Source: Wenxinia saemankumensis (GTDB lineage Bacteria > Pseudomonadota > Alphaproteobacteria > Rhodobacterales > Rhodobacteraceae). From it: a stretch of 64,000 nt of DNA. Numbering within the stretch: the first letter of the stretch is position 1; the number at the start of each line of letters is the position of its first letter. The notes under the pieces were generated by a model, which worked only from the letters and a program-made list of their open reading frames with translations, did not search any database and was not told the origin of the DNA. The stretch covers positions 372,001 through 436,000 of the forward strand of contig NZ_FQYO01000004.1 of assembly GCF_900141735.1 (NCBI RefSeq), read 5' to 3'. A program made the translations under genes and the position numbers. This document shows, in pieces, positions 9,398-17,677 of this stretch.

Positions 9398-9405
9398 GTG
9401 AAACG
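9390..9405. promoter_or_regulatory. parS centromere site 2
   Basis: TGTTTCACGTGAAACG again matches the ParB consensus at 15 of 16 positions. It spans the probable GTG start codon of mnmG and the space back to its Shine-Dalgarno sequence. It lies 1,868 bp from parS site 1 and about 3.3 kb from oriC. Confidence 0.93.
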
Positions 9406-9407
9406 TC

Positions 9408-10673
9408 CTATTTCCCGATACAGAACGAAGCGAAGATGTCACCGAGCAGATCCTCGACGTCGACATGGCCGAGAATGGACGAGAGCGCCCTGATCGCCAG
9501 CCGCAGATCCTCCGCGATCAGCTCGGGCGAGGCGCCCGCAAGTATGCCGTCCTCGGCCCCTGCGAGGTAGCCCATCGCTGCTTCCATCGCAAGACGATGC
9601 CGATCCCGAATGGCGTAGGCTCCCGTCGGGACACGCGTCCGAAGCCTGTCCACGACCTGCCCGATCAGGGAATCGACGCCGGCCCCGGTTCGGCCCGAAA
9701 TACCGCCTGCCAACCCATCGTCGTCCTTCGGTACCAGGACGAGGTCATCCGGACCGGCATCTTCCGCGTCACCGAGATACACGCGAATGTCGGCGGCCGC
9801 CGCCCTCTGCCGACCGAAATCGATGCCGGCCGCTTCGACCCCGTCGGCGTCCTCTCGCAACCCCGCGGTATCGAGCACGGTCACCGGCAAGCCGCCCAGG
9901 TCCAGCCTGACCTCGATCACGTCTCTCGTCGTACCGGCAATTTCGGAGGTGAGGGCCGCCTGACGTCCGGCGAGGCGGTTGAGCAAGGTCGACTTTCCGG
10001 CATTCGGCGGCCCCACGATCGCGACCTCGAATCCCCGCCGCACCCGTTCCGCCCCCTGCCCGTTCCGATGCGCCGATTCGATTCGCGAGGAGAGATCGGC
10101 GATCATCGCCCCGACCTCGTCCATCAACCCGTCCGGGATCTCGTCCTCCGAGAAATCGAGCGTGGCCTCGACCAGAGCCATGGCCCGAACCGCCAGACCC
10201 CGCCACGTTTCCACCGCGCGGCCGAGCTGCCCCGACATGACCTCCATCGCCTGCCGCCGCTGGATCTCGGTCTCGGCGTCGATCAGGTCCGCCAGCGCCT
10301 CGACCTGGACGAGGTCCAACCGGCCCGCCACGAGGGCCCGCCGGGTGAACTCCCCCGGCTCGGCCAGGCGCAGCCCGGGCATCGCGGCAAGCCGGTCGAG
10401 CAGGGCGCGAACCACGGCGAGGCTGCCGTGGCACTGGAGCTCCACCACCGGCTCCCCGGTGAAGCTTCGCCCCCCGGCAAAGGTCAGGACCAGCGCCTCG
10501 TCGATCAGCGCGCCCGACGCGTCCACCAGCCGCCGCAGCGCGCGTCCGTGCTCGGGCAGCGCGCCGGCCAGACCTTCCCCCGCCTCCCGGGCCTTTGGAC
10601 CCGAGATCCGGACGATAGAGACCCCGGCCCGCCCCTGCGCCGTAGCCTCCGCAAAGATGGTATCCGACGACAA
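9408..10673 (-). CDS. mnmE: tRNA modification GTPase MnmE (TrmE)
   Basis: Dimeric GTPase that partners MnmG in wobble uridine modification. 421 residues. It has an N-terminal formyl-THF-binding domain ([23 protein letters not shown]), a helical domain, and a G domain with G1 [17 protein letters not shown]2 [14 protein letters not shown] and G3 LDTAGLRED. The C-terminus is the invariant C-I-G-K. The G4 position normally NKxD reads P-K-D-D here, a departure from consensus. No ATG fits; TTG at 10673 is the likely start. A short AT-rich tract separates it from rho. Confidence 0.95.
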   Translation of the reverse strand: MSSDTIFAEATAQGRAGVSIVRISGPKAREAGEGLAGALPEHGRALRRLVDASGALIDEALVLTFAGGRSFTGEPVVELQCHGSLAVVRALLDRLAAMPGLRLAEPGEFTRRALVAGRLDLVQVEALADLIDAETEIQRRQAMEVMSGQLGRAVETWRGLAVRAMALVEATLDFSEDEIPDGLMDEVGAMIADLSSRIESAHRNGQGAERVRRGFEVAIVGPPNAGKSTLLNRLAGRQAALTSEIAGTTRDVIEVRLDLGGLPVTVLDTAGLREDADGVEAAGIDFGRQRAAAADIRVYLGDAEDAGPDDLVLVPKDDDGLAGGISGRTGAGVDSLIGQVVDRLRTRVPTGAYAIRDRHRLAMEAAMGYLAGAEDGILAGASPELIAEDLRLAIRALSSILGHVDVEDLLGDIFASFCIGK

Positions 10674-10694
10674 GGTACTGATTTTATTTGTTTA

Positions 10695-11969
10695 TCAGGT
10701 ATTCATCGAATCGAAGAAATCCGAGTTCGTCTTCGTCTGCTTCAGCTTGGACAAGAGGAACTCGATCGCGTCGGTCGTGCCCATCGGGTTGAGGATCCGC
10801 CGCAGCACGTAGGTCTTGGCCAGATCCGTCTTGTCGACGAGCAGGTCCTCCTTCCGCGTGCCGGACTTGAGGATATCGAGCGCCGGGAATACCCGCTTGT
10901 CCGCCACCTTGCGGTCGAGGACGATCTCGGAATTGCCGGTCCCCTTGAACTCCTCGAAGATCACCTCGTCCATCCGGCTGCCGGTATCGATCAGCGCGGT
11001 CGCGATGATCGTCAGCGACCCGCCCTCCTCGATGTTCCGCGCCGCCCCGAAGAAGCGTTTCGGCCGCTGCAGCGCATTGGCGTCGACGCCGCCCGTCAGC
11101 ACCTTGCCGCTCGACGGTACGGTCGTGTTGTAGGCCCGGCCGAGTCGCGTGATGGAATCGAGCAGGATCACCACGTCCCGCTTGTGCTCCACCAGGCGCT
11201 TGGCCTTCTCGATGACCATCTCGCTGACCGCCACGTGCCGCGTCGCCGGCTCGTCGAAGGTCGAGGACACGACCTCGCCCTTCACCGACCGCTGCATGTC
11301 CGTCACCTCCTCCGGCCGCTCGTCGATCAGCAGCACGATGAGGTAGCATTCAGGGTGATTGCGCTCGATCGAGTGGGCGATGTTCTGCAGCAGCACTGTC
11401 TTGCCGGTCCGCGGCGGCGCCACGATGAGCGAGCGCTGTCCCTTCCCGATCGGCGAGACCAGATCAATGATCCGGGCCGAGCGGTCCTTGATCGTCGGGT
11501 CGTCCTCGATCTCCATCGTCAGGCGCTCGTCCGGGTAGAGTGGCGTCAGGTTGTCGAAGGCAACCTTGTGCTTGGCCTTCTCGGGGCTCTCGAAATTGAT
11601 CGATTCGACCGTGATCAGTGCGAAGTAGCGCTCGTTGTCGTTCGGCTCCTTGATCACGCCCTGGACCGTGTCGCCGGTCCGCAGCGAATACTGCCGGATC
11701 ATCTCGGGCGAGACGTAGATGTCGTCCGGGCCCGGCAGGTAGTTCGCCTCGGGCGAGCGCAGGAAGCCGAAGCCGTCCTGCAGGACCTCGAGGACGCCGT
11801 CCCCGCCGATCACCCATTCCTCGTCCGCGCGCTCGCGCAGGATCGCGAACATCATGTCGCCCTTGCGCATGGTCGAGGCGTTCTCGATCTCCAGCTCCTC
11901 GGCGAGGGCGAGAAGATCCTTGGGGCTCTGCGCCTTGAGATCGGCGAGGTTCAGACGGTCGAGGGTCAT
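10695..11969 (-). CDS. rho: transcription termination factor Rho
   Basis: Hexameric RNA-dependent ATPase that ends transcription of untranslated RNA. 424 residues. It has the N-terminal helical domain [20 protein letters not shown], a cold-shock RNA-binding fold with [24 protein letters not shown]-loop [12 protein letters not shown] (184-195), Walker [17 protein letters not shown], the Q-loop [20 protein letters not shown], and [15 protein letters not shown] 11969 gives the canonical start. A near-100-nt leader precedes it, which is common for autoregulated rho genes. Adjacent to hemJ and oriC, as in many alphaproteobacteria. Confidence 0.98.
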   Translation of the reverse strand: MTLDRLNLADLKAQSPKDLLALAEELEIENASTMRKGDMMFAILRERADEEWVIGGDGVLEVLQDGFGFLRSPEANYLPGPDDIYVSPEMIRQYSLRTGDTVQGVIKEPNDNERYFALITVESINFESPEKAKHKVAFDNLTPLYPDERLTMEIEDDPTIKDRSARIIDLVSPIGKGQRSLIVAPPRTGKTVLLQNIAHSIERNHPECYLIVLLIDERPEEVTDMQRSVKGEVVSSTFDEPATRHVAVSEMVIEKAKRLVEHKRDVVILLDSITRLGRAYNTTVPSSGKVLTGGVDANALQRPKRFFGAARNIEEGGSLTIIATALIDTGSRMDEVIFEEFKGTGNSEIVLDRKVADKRVFPALDILKSGTRKEDLLVDKTDLAKTYVLRRILNPMGTTDAIEFLLSKLKQTKTNSDFFDSMNT

Positions 11970-12074
11970 CGGTAATATCCGTGGGATGGGCGGGCGCGGA
12001 CCGCCGCTCGCAGGCGGGGTCTGACGCAGGTCATGGCAATGAGACGCGGATCCCGGACGGGCCGCTGATTGCAG

Positions 12075-12103
12075 CAGGTAAGCGGCCCGGGACGCCCTGT
12101 CAA
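12075..12103 (-). promoter_or_regulatory. predicted promoter of rho
   Basis: Minus-strand TTGACA (12103-12098) is a perfect -35 hexamer. A 17-nt spacer places a poor -10, TACCTG, at 12080-12075. It lies between hemJ and rho and would give a leader of about 100 nt. Confidence 0.4.
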
Positions 12104-12123
12104 CGCTCGCGCGCGCCGGGGGC

Positions 12124-12570
12124 TCAGAACGGGCGGACGATCACCGCCACCACGATCACCACCAGAAGCAGCGTCGGCACCTCGTTCGCCATGCGCCAGG
12201 ACCGGCCGCCGAGCGTGTTGGTCCCGGCCGCGAAATCCCTGGCCCGCCGTGCGAGCCAGATGTGGAACACCGTCATCGCCACCACGCCGCCCAGTTTCGC
12301 CCAGCCCCAGACCGCGCCGAAATCCAGAGCACCCATCGCGATCAGGGCCAGCCCGGCCAGCCAGGCCGCGATCATCGCCGGCCGCATGATCAGCCGCAGC
12401 AGCTTGCCCTCCATCACGAGGAAGGTCTCTTCCAGCGCGCTGCCCCGCTCCGCCCGCTCGGCGTGATAGACGAAGAGCCGCGGCAGGTAGAAGAGCCCGG
12501 CCATCCAGGCGACCACCGCGATCACGTGAAACGCCTTGATCCAGGGATAGAGGGTCGAGAGCCAGGTCAT
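12124..12570 (-). CDS. hemJ: protoporphyrinogen IX oxidase HemJ
   Basis: Membrane enzyme that oxidises protoporphyrinogen IX to protoporphyrin IX, the penultimate step of heme synthesis. 148 residues, the normal HemJ length. Starts [20 protein letters not shown] with the conserved His15, then [21 protein letters not shown], and has four predicted transmembrane segments. The reading frame extends upstream to 12693, but that part runs through the origin region and has no family similarity, so the Met at 12570 was chosen. It reads away from oriC. Confidence 0.93.
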   Translation of the reverse strand: MTWLSTLYPWIKAFHVIAVVAWMAGLFYLPRLFVYHAERAERGSALEETFLVMEGKLLRLIMRPAMIAAWLAGLALIAMGALDFGAVWGWAKLGGVVAMTVFHIWLARRARDFAAGTNTLGGRSWRMANEVPTLLLVVIVVAVIVRPF

Positions 12571-12988
12571 GCCCCGCTTTCCCTCAATAGAAAGAAAAAG
12601 AAAAGAAGGATGATGTGGTAGTAGGGGGTGTGGAGAAGTCGCGCGGCCGGGACAGTCTACAGCTCTGTCCACAGGCTGCCGTGCCGGGCGCATTCCGCAT
12701 GGCAGGGCTGATCATTCATTATTCCGTTCCAGAACATGATCTTACCCTTCGCTGTCGTCCCCCGTTTCCCACCGGATCCGCCTTGACTCCCGGACCGGGC
12801 CGGGGTTTTCCACAGAACCGATTCCTCCCCGTCCTCAAGGGAGAACCGCCGTCGACGAAGGGACGGATTCGGTCGCCGCGGGCCGGGCGGCGCCGGGACG
12901 CCCGCGGGGCCGCCGGTCCTCCCCAGGCCGCCCCCGTTCCGTCCCGCCCTTTTCCACAGGGCTGCCCAGAGGAGCCGTCCGAGAGCCC
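12571..12988. other. predicted chromosomal replication origin oriC
   Basis: A 418-bp non-coding gap between divergent hemJ and maf, the usual oriC neighbourhood in alphaproteobacteria. DnaA-box-like 9-mers: TTTTCCACA at 12806-12814 and 12950-12958, TTCTCCACA on the minus strand at 12637-12629, and weaker CTGTCCACA at 12665-12673. Two AT-richer stretches, an A-rich run at 12586-12607 and 12709-12745 (TGATCATTCATTATTCC), could act as unwinding elements. Three GANTC methylation sites lie at 12785, 12820 and 12866. No open frame here resembles a protein. Placement is inferred from motifs and synteny. Confidence 0.8.
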
Positions 12989-13606
12989 ATGACAGAGACC
13001 GACCCGACCGATCCCGACCTGATCGTCGCCTCCGCTAGCGCGATCCGCGCGACGCTCCTGCGCAATGCCGGGCTCGCCATCGCCGTCCAGCCGGCACCGA
13101 TCGACGAGCCGGCGCTGCGCCGGGCGCTGGAGGCCGAGGGCGCCTCGCCCCGCGACACCGCCGATGCGCTGGCCGAGGCGAAGGCGATCCGCGTCTCGGC
13201 CAAGCGGCCCGGCGCGCTGGTCCTCGGCTGCGATCAGGTGCTCGACCATGACGGGGCGGTTCTCGCCAAGCCGGAGGATCCGGACGAGGCGATCGCCCAG
13301 CTGACGGCGATGTCGGGGCGCACCCACCGTCTCCTCTCGGCCGCGGTCCTGGCCGAGGACGGCGCGCCGAAATGGCGCCATGTCTCCACCGTGCGGATGC
13401 ACATGGCCCCCCGGTCCCCCGAATGGATCGCAGGCTATGTCGAGCGGAACTGGGACAGCATCCGGCACGCGGTCGGGGCCTACAAGCTCGAGGAGGAAGG
13501 CGTGCGCTTGTTTTCGCGGGTGGAGGGCGATTACTTTGCGATCCTGGGGCTGCCGCTCCTCGAAGTTCTGAATCACCTGACCCTGACCGGCCGACTGACA
13601 TCGTGA
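12989..13606 (+). CDS. maf: Maf family nucleotide pyrophosphatase
   Basis: Predicted house-cleaning pyrophosphatase of the Maf/YhdE/YceF family, acting on non-canonical or modified NTPs. 205 residues. Conserved blocks are LIVASASAIRATLLRNAGL near the N-terminus, GALVLGCDQVLDHDG with the catalytic-loop Asp, KPEDPDEAIAQL, and GAYKLEEEGVRLFSRVEGDYFAILGLPLLEVL. ATG 12989 follows AGGAGC. It is the first rightward gene after oriC and overlaps aroE by 4 nt (GTGA). Confidence 0.94.
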   Translation: MTETDPTDPDLIVASASAIRATLLRNAGLAIAVQPAPIDEPALRRALEAEGASPRDTADALAEAKAIRVSAKRPGALVLGCDQVLDHDGAVLAKPEDPDEAIAQLTAMSGRTHRLLSAAVLAEDGAPKWRHVSTVRMHMAPRSPEWIAGYVERNWDSIRHAVGAYKLEEEGVRLFSRVEGDYFAILGLPLLEVLNHLTLTGRLTS

Positions 13607-14436
13607 CCCGCCCCGCAATCCCCCTCGCCGGCGTGATCGGCAACCCGGTCGGCCATTCGCTGTCGCCCGGGCTGCACGGGCATTGGCTGCGCCGCTACGG
13701 GATCCGGGGGCACTACGTTCCGCTCCAGGTGGGCGAGGACGACCTTGCGCAGGTGATCCGCGCCCTGCCTCGCATGGGTTTCGTCGGCGCCAACGTCACG
13801 ATTCCGCACAAGCGCGCGGTGCTCGACATCGCCGACCAGGCCAGCGACCGGGCGATCCTGATGGGGGCGGCCAACACGCTCACCTTCCTCGAGGACGGCC
13901 GGATCCTGGCCGACAACACGGACGCGCACGGTTTCCTCGCCAATCTCCGGCAGGAAGCGCCGGACTGGGACCCCTCCCGCGGCCCGGCCTGCGTGCTCGG
14001 CGCGGGCGGCGCGGCGCGCGCGGTGATCGCGGCCCTGCTCGAGGCCGGGGTGCCCGAGGTGATCCTGACCAACCGTACCCGCCCCAAGGCCGAGGCGCTG
14101 CGCGCCGATCTCGGGACCCGGGTGCGCGTGCTCGACTGGGTGCAGGCCGGCAACGCCGTGGACGAGGCCGAGACGGTGGTGAACACGACCTCCCTCGGGA
14201 TGGAGGGGCAGCCCGAGCTCCGCGTACCGCTGGACGGGCTGCGCCCGGGCAAGCTGGTGACCGACATCGTCTACGCCCCGCTCCGGACCCGCCTGCTGCG
14301 CGTGGCCGAGGACGAGGGATGCACGACCGTCGACGGGCTCGGCATGCTGCTGCACCAGGCGGTCCCGGGATTCGAGCGCTGGTTCGGCAAGCGGCCCGAG
14401 GTCGACCGCGAGGCGCGGGACGCCGTCCTGAAGTGA
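13603..14436 (+). CDS. aroE: shikimate dehydrogenase
   Basis: NADPH-dependent reduction of 3-dehydroshikimate in aromatic amino-acid synthesis. 277 residues from GTG 13603, which overlaps the maf stop. Substrate-binding GVIGNPVGHSLSP and ANVTIPHK, then NTDAHGF, the nucleotide-binding VLGAGGAARAVIAAL with the NADP-preferring NRTRPKAEAL, NTTSLGM, and the C-terminal VDGLGMLLHQAVPGFERWFG. Coupled by overlap to maf and coaE. Confidence 0.96.
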   Translation: MTRPAIPLAGVIGNPVGHSLSPGLHGHWLRRYGIRGHYVPLQVGEDDLAQVIRALPRMGFVGANVTIPHKRAVLDIADQASDRAILMGAANTLTFLEDGRILADNTDAHGFLANLRQEAPDWDPSRGPACVLGAGGAARAVIAALLEAGVPEVILTNRTRPKAEALRADLGTRVRVLDWVQAGNAVDEAETVVNTTSLGMEGQPELRVPLDGLRPGKLVTDIVYAPLRTRLLRVAEDEGCTTVDGLGMLLHQAVPGFERWFGKRPEVDREARDAVLK

Positions 14437-15017
14437 CCCGGATCCTCGGCCTGACCGGGTCCATCGGCATGGGCAAGTCCACCGCCGCCACGATGTTCCG
14501 CGATCTCGGCGTGCCGGTCTGGGATGCCGACGCCGCCGTCCACCGGCTCTACGCTGCCGGCGGCGCGGGCACGGGCCCGGTCGGGGCCGCCTTTCCCGGC
14601 GCGATCAAGGACGGCGCCGTGTCGCGGCCCCGCCTGAAGGCCATCCTCGCGGCCGATCCCTCCGCCCTGACCCGGCTCGAGGCGATCGTCCATCCGCTCG
14701 TCGCCGCCGACCGCGCCGCCTTCCTCGCCGGGACCGAGGCGCCGCTCGTCCTGCTCGACATCCCGCTGCTCTACGAGACGGGGCTCGAGGGCCTCTGCGA
14801 TGCCGTCGCCGTCGTCTCGACCGATGCCGTGACCCAGGCCGCCCGCGTCCTCGCCCGGCCCGGCATGACCCGGGACCAGCTGGACGCGCTCCTCGCCCGG
14901 CAGATGCCGGATGCCGAGAAACGGGCCCGCGCCGATTACCTGATCGACAGCGGATCGCTGGAATCCGCCCGCGCGGACGTGCTACATATCGTGGAGGACA
15001 TGCGGCGGGGCAGCTAG
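14433..15017 (+). CDS. coaE: dephospho-CoA kinase
   Basis: Last step of coenzyme A synthesis, phosphorylation of the 3'-hydroxyl of dephospho-CoA. 194 residues from GTG 14433 (GTGA overlap with aroE). P-loop ILGLTGSIGMGKSTAATMF (residues 4-22), VPVWDADAAVHRLY, VLLDIPLLYETGLE and the lid region with ARQMPDAEKRARADYLIDS. The stop is followed immediately by the dnaQ ATG. Confidence 0.96.
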   Translation: MTRILGLTGSIGMGKSTAATMFRDLGVPVWDADAAVHRLYAAGGAGTGPVGAAFPGAIKDGAVSRPRLKAILAADPSALTRLEAIVHPLVAADRAAFLAGTEAPLVLLDIPLLYETGLEGLCDAVAVVSTDAVTQAARVLARPGMTRDQLDALLARQMPDAEKRARADYLIDSGSLESARADVLHIVEDMRRGS

Positions 15018-15710
15018 ATGCGCGAAATCGTTCTGGATACCGAGACGACGGGGTTCGAGCCCGAGCAGGGCGACCGCATCGTCGAGATCGGCGCGGTGGA
15101 GCTGCTGAACCACGTCCCCACGGGCCGCACCTACCACCAGTACATCAACCCCAAGCGGTCGATGCCGCAGGGCGCGTTCGAGATCCACGGTCTCGGGGAC
15201 GAGTTCCTCGCCGACAAGCCAGTCTTCGAGGAGATCGGGCAGGCCTTCCTCGACTTCGTCGGCGATGCGCGGCTGGTGATCCACAACGCCGCCTTCGACA
15301 TGAAGTTCCTCAATGCCGAGCTGGGCTGGTGCAACCTGCCCCGCCTGCCGGACGACCGCGCCATCGACACGCTGCTGATCGCACGCCGCCGCTTTCCCGG
15401 CGCGCCCGCCTCGCTCGACGCGCTCTGCCGTCGCTTAGGGATCGACAATTCCTCGCGCACGCTGCACGGCGCGTTGCTCGACAGCGAGATCCTGGCCGAT
15501 GTCTACCTGGAACTGATCGGGGGGCGGCAGCCGGATCTGGTGCTCGCCGGGCCCGCGCGATCCTCGGGCGAGGGCGAGACGGGCGGCGCCTGGCGGCCCG
15601 GTCCCCGGCCCCGCGCACTGCCGTCGCGGGTGACCGACGAGGAGGCCGCCGCCCATGCCGCCTTCGTCGAGCGGCTGGGCGACGGGGCGGTCTGGCGCAG
15701 CTTCGGCTAG
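15018..15710 (+). CDS. dnaQ: DNA polymerase III epsilon subunit (3'-5' proofreading exonuclease)
   Basis: Proofreading exonuclease of the replicase. 230 residues. Exo I motif IVLDTETTGFEP at the N-terminus, Exo II with LVIHNAAFDMKFL, and Exo III with TLHGALLDSEILADVYLEL, giving the DEDDh catalytic set. The C-terminal tail is Pro/Arg-rich and would be the alpha-binding part. It abuts coaE with no spacer, the usual alphaproteobacterial order. Convergent with secB. Confidence 0.96.
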   Translation: MREIVLDTETTGFEPEQGDRIVEIGAVELLNHVPTGRTYHQYINPKRSMPQGAFEIHGLGDEFLADKPVFEEIGQAFLDFVGDARLVIHNAAFDMKFLNAELGWCNLPRLPDDRAIDTLLIARRRFPGAPASLDALCRRLGIDNSSRTLHGALLDSEILADVYLELIGGRQPDLVLAGPARSSGEGETGGAWRPGPRPRALPSRVTDEEAAAHAAFVERLGDGAVWRSFG

Positions 15711-15768
15711 GGCCGCAGCTGCCCGGGCCCCCGAGGGACCGAGGGACCGAAGCCGCCCCGGACCTTCC

Positions 15769-16302
15769 TCAGGCCTGCGTCGCGCCGTTCGTCGGGGCGC
15801 CGGCGGCCTGCTGGGCCTCCATCCGGCGCTGGATCTCCTGCCGGTAGATCGCGAGGAAGTCGATCTGGTCGAGGTTCAGCGGCGGGAAGCCGCCGTCCCG
15901 CGTCAGGTCGCCGACGATCCGCCGCACATAGGGGAAGGTCATGCGCGGGCATTCGATCAGCAGGTAGGGATGCAGCTGCGCCTCGGGCACGCCTTCCACC
16001 TGGAAGATCCCGGCATATTCCAGCTCGAGCACGAACAGGGTCTCGCCGCCCGATTTCGACTTCGACGTGCAGGTGAGCTTGGTGATCACCTCGTACTGGT
16101 TGTCGGCCCCGCGCTTGCGGGCGTCGAGCTTGACCTGCACCGAGATGTCCGGCTCGACCTGCCCGGTGATCCCGTTCCGCGCCAGGCCGTTCTCGAAGCT
16201 GAGGTCGCGGATGTACTGGGTCAGCACCTTCATGTTGACCTTCTGGGCCTGCTGGCCCCCGGCGGCTGCGTCGCCCTGCGGCGTGTCCGGCGTCTCGCCC
16301 AT
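15769..16302 (-). CDS. secB: protein-export chaperone SecB
   Basis: Tetrameric cytoplasmic chaperone that keeps preproteins unfolded and hands them to SecA. 177 residues. After a Gln/Ala-rich N-terminus the SecB fold begins at VNMKVLTQYIRDLSFENG; VQVKLDARKRG, FVLELEYAGIF and LLIECPRMTFPYVRRIVGDLTRDGGFPPLNLDQIDFLAIY follow. Its placement between dnaQ and fxsA is conserved in relatives. It starts 83 bp after the fxsA stop. Confidence 0.97.
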   Translation of the reverse strand: MGETPDTPQGDAAAGGQQAQKVNMKVLTQYIRDLSFENGLARNGITGQVEPDISVQVKLDARKRGADNQYEVITKLTCTSKSKSGGETLFVLELEYAGIFQVEGVPEAQLHPYLLIECPRMTFPYVRRIVGDLTRDGGFPPLNLDQIDFLAIYRQEIQRRMEAQQAAGAPTNGATQA

Positions 16303-16385
16303 GTCGCGTCTCTCCCTGATGCGTCTGTTCTTCGGCGGTGTTGGTAGCAGCGGGGACGGGCCTGCTCAACCGCGGCCGGGCCCCA

Positions 16386-16910
16386 TCAGTGCTGGGTCCA
16401 GCCCGAGGGGCGGTGGGTCGGTCGCCTCGGCGTGACCTCTTCCCATTCGCCCTCGATAACGCGGTCGTCGGGCCCGGCGCCGCGGGGGGGACGCGGATCG
16501 AAACCCGGGCCAGGGCGGGGGCCGGGCCGCGGCCCGGCGCCGCCGCCCATCGCGAAGCGTTCGACCCGGACCCGCTTTCTCGCCTCGCGCAGCACCGCGA
16601 CGCGCACCCCCGGCACGAGCAGCAGGAAGCCCACGGCGTCGGTGAAGAAGCCGGGCGTCAGCAGCAGCGCGCCCGAGAACAGGATCATCGCGCCATGGGC
16701 CAGCGGCTCTGTCGGGTCGGAGAGCCGGTCGAGGCTGGAGCGCAGGTCGCGCATGGCCTGCGCCCCCTGGCTGCGGACGAGGGCGGTGCCGATCAGCGCG
16801 GTCACGATCACGATGAGGAGGGTCGGCCACAGGCCGATCCAGCCGCCGACGCTGATAAACAGCGCGATCTCGATCAGGGGAACGGCGACGAAGGCGGCGA
16901 ACAGCCACAT
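16386..16910 (-). CDS. fxsA: FxsA family membrane protein
   Basis: Small inner-membrane protein. The E. coli homologue, when overproduced, relieves phage T7 exclusion by F plasmids; its normal role is unknown. 174 residues. Starts MWLFAAFVAVPLIEIALFISVG, with three to four hydrophobic segments and the family motif GAMILFSGALLLTPGFFTDAVGFLLLVPG. The C-terminal third is Gly/Pro/Arg-rich and cytoplasmic. Met 16910 was preferred to longer in-frame extensions, which would run into the upstream divergent region. Divergent from the Tim44-domain gene. Confidence 0.9.
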   Translation of the reverse strand: MWLFAAFVAVPLIEIALFISVGGWIGLWPTLLIVIVTALIGTALVRSQGAQAMRDLRSSLDRLSDPTEPLAHGAMILFSGALLLTPGFFTDAVGFLLLVPGVRVAVLREARKRVRVERFAMGGGAGPRPGPRPGPGFDPRPPRGAGPDDRVIEGEWEEVTPRRPTHRPSGWTQH

Positions 16911-17013
16911 GGGCGGGCCCTTTCCAGCTTGTCGGGCCAGCGGTAGACGCAGGCCCCGGCGGACCCTACATAGGCACGACGCCCCCTTATGCCATGGCCC
17001 GGAAGGACCAAAG

Positions 17014-17673
17014 ATGAACGGACCCATCCTGCAGCTGCTCGTCCTCGCGGGGATCGCGATCTTCCTGATCCTGCGGCTGCGTTCCGTTCTCGGCACCCGC
17101 GAGGGGTTCGAGAAGCCGCCGCAGGTCGACCGCGACGATCCCGCGCCGAAACGCCACGATTTCGAGGTGATCGAGGGCGGCCCCGACCGCGACATCGTCG
17201 ACCACGTGCCGGAAGGGTCCGACGCCGCCGCCGCGCTGGCGCGGATGAAGCAGGCCGACCGGTCCTTCAGCCTGTCGGAGTTCCTGCAGGGCGCCCGCGG
17301 TGCCTACGAGATGATCCTGATGGCGTTCGAGCGCGACGACCTCGCCGCGGTGAAGCCCTATATCAGCGACGAGATCTACCAGGCCTTCGCCGAGGTGGTG
17401 GAGGAGCGCAAGGCCAAGGGCCTGAAGGTTGAGGCGACCTTCGTCGGACTGGGCGAGATCACGGTCAAGGACGCGACCTGGGACGAGGCCACGAAGGAGG
17501 CCGAGATCACCGTGCGCTTCGCCGGCGAGTTGACCTCGGTCGTGCGCGACGCCTCGGGCCAGATCGTCGAGGGCGACCCGACCGCGATCCGGCGCCAGCG
17601 CGACGTCTGGACCTTCGCCCGCACGATGGGCAGTGCCGACCCGAACTGGACGCTCGTCGCGACGGGCGAATAG
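17014..17673 (+). CDS. Tim44/TimA family inner-membrane protein
   Basis: Homologue of mitochondrial Tim44, a known alphaproteobacterial family of uncertain function at the inner membrane. 219 residues. One N-terminal transmembrane segment (LLVLAGIAIFLILRL, about residues 8-22), an acidic linker, then the Tim44-like domain from about residue 85 (FSLSEFLQGARGAYEMILMAFERDDLAAVKPYISDEIYQAF) to the C-terminus (RRQRDVWTFARTMGSADPNWTLVATGE). ATG 17014 follows GGAAGGA. It leads a short operon with mltA and an Smr gene. Confidence 0.93.
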   Translation: MNGPILQLLVLAGIAIFLILRLRSVLGTREGFEKPPQVDRDDPAPKRHDFEVIEGGPDRDIVDHVPEGSDAAAALARMKQADRSFSLSEFLQGARGAYEMILMAFERDDLAAVKPYISDEIYQAFAEVVEERKAKGLKVEATFVGLGEITVKDATWDEATKEAEITVRFAGELTSVVRDASGQIVEGDPTAIRRQRDVWTFARTMGSADPNWTLVATGE

Positions 17674-17677
17674 GCGG

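Noticed and set aside
12521-12533. Third parS-like site in hemJ (TCACGTGAAAC)
   Set aside because: Only about 11 of 16 positions match; the left half is lost. His-Val codons commonly make CACGTG, so it is probably chance.
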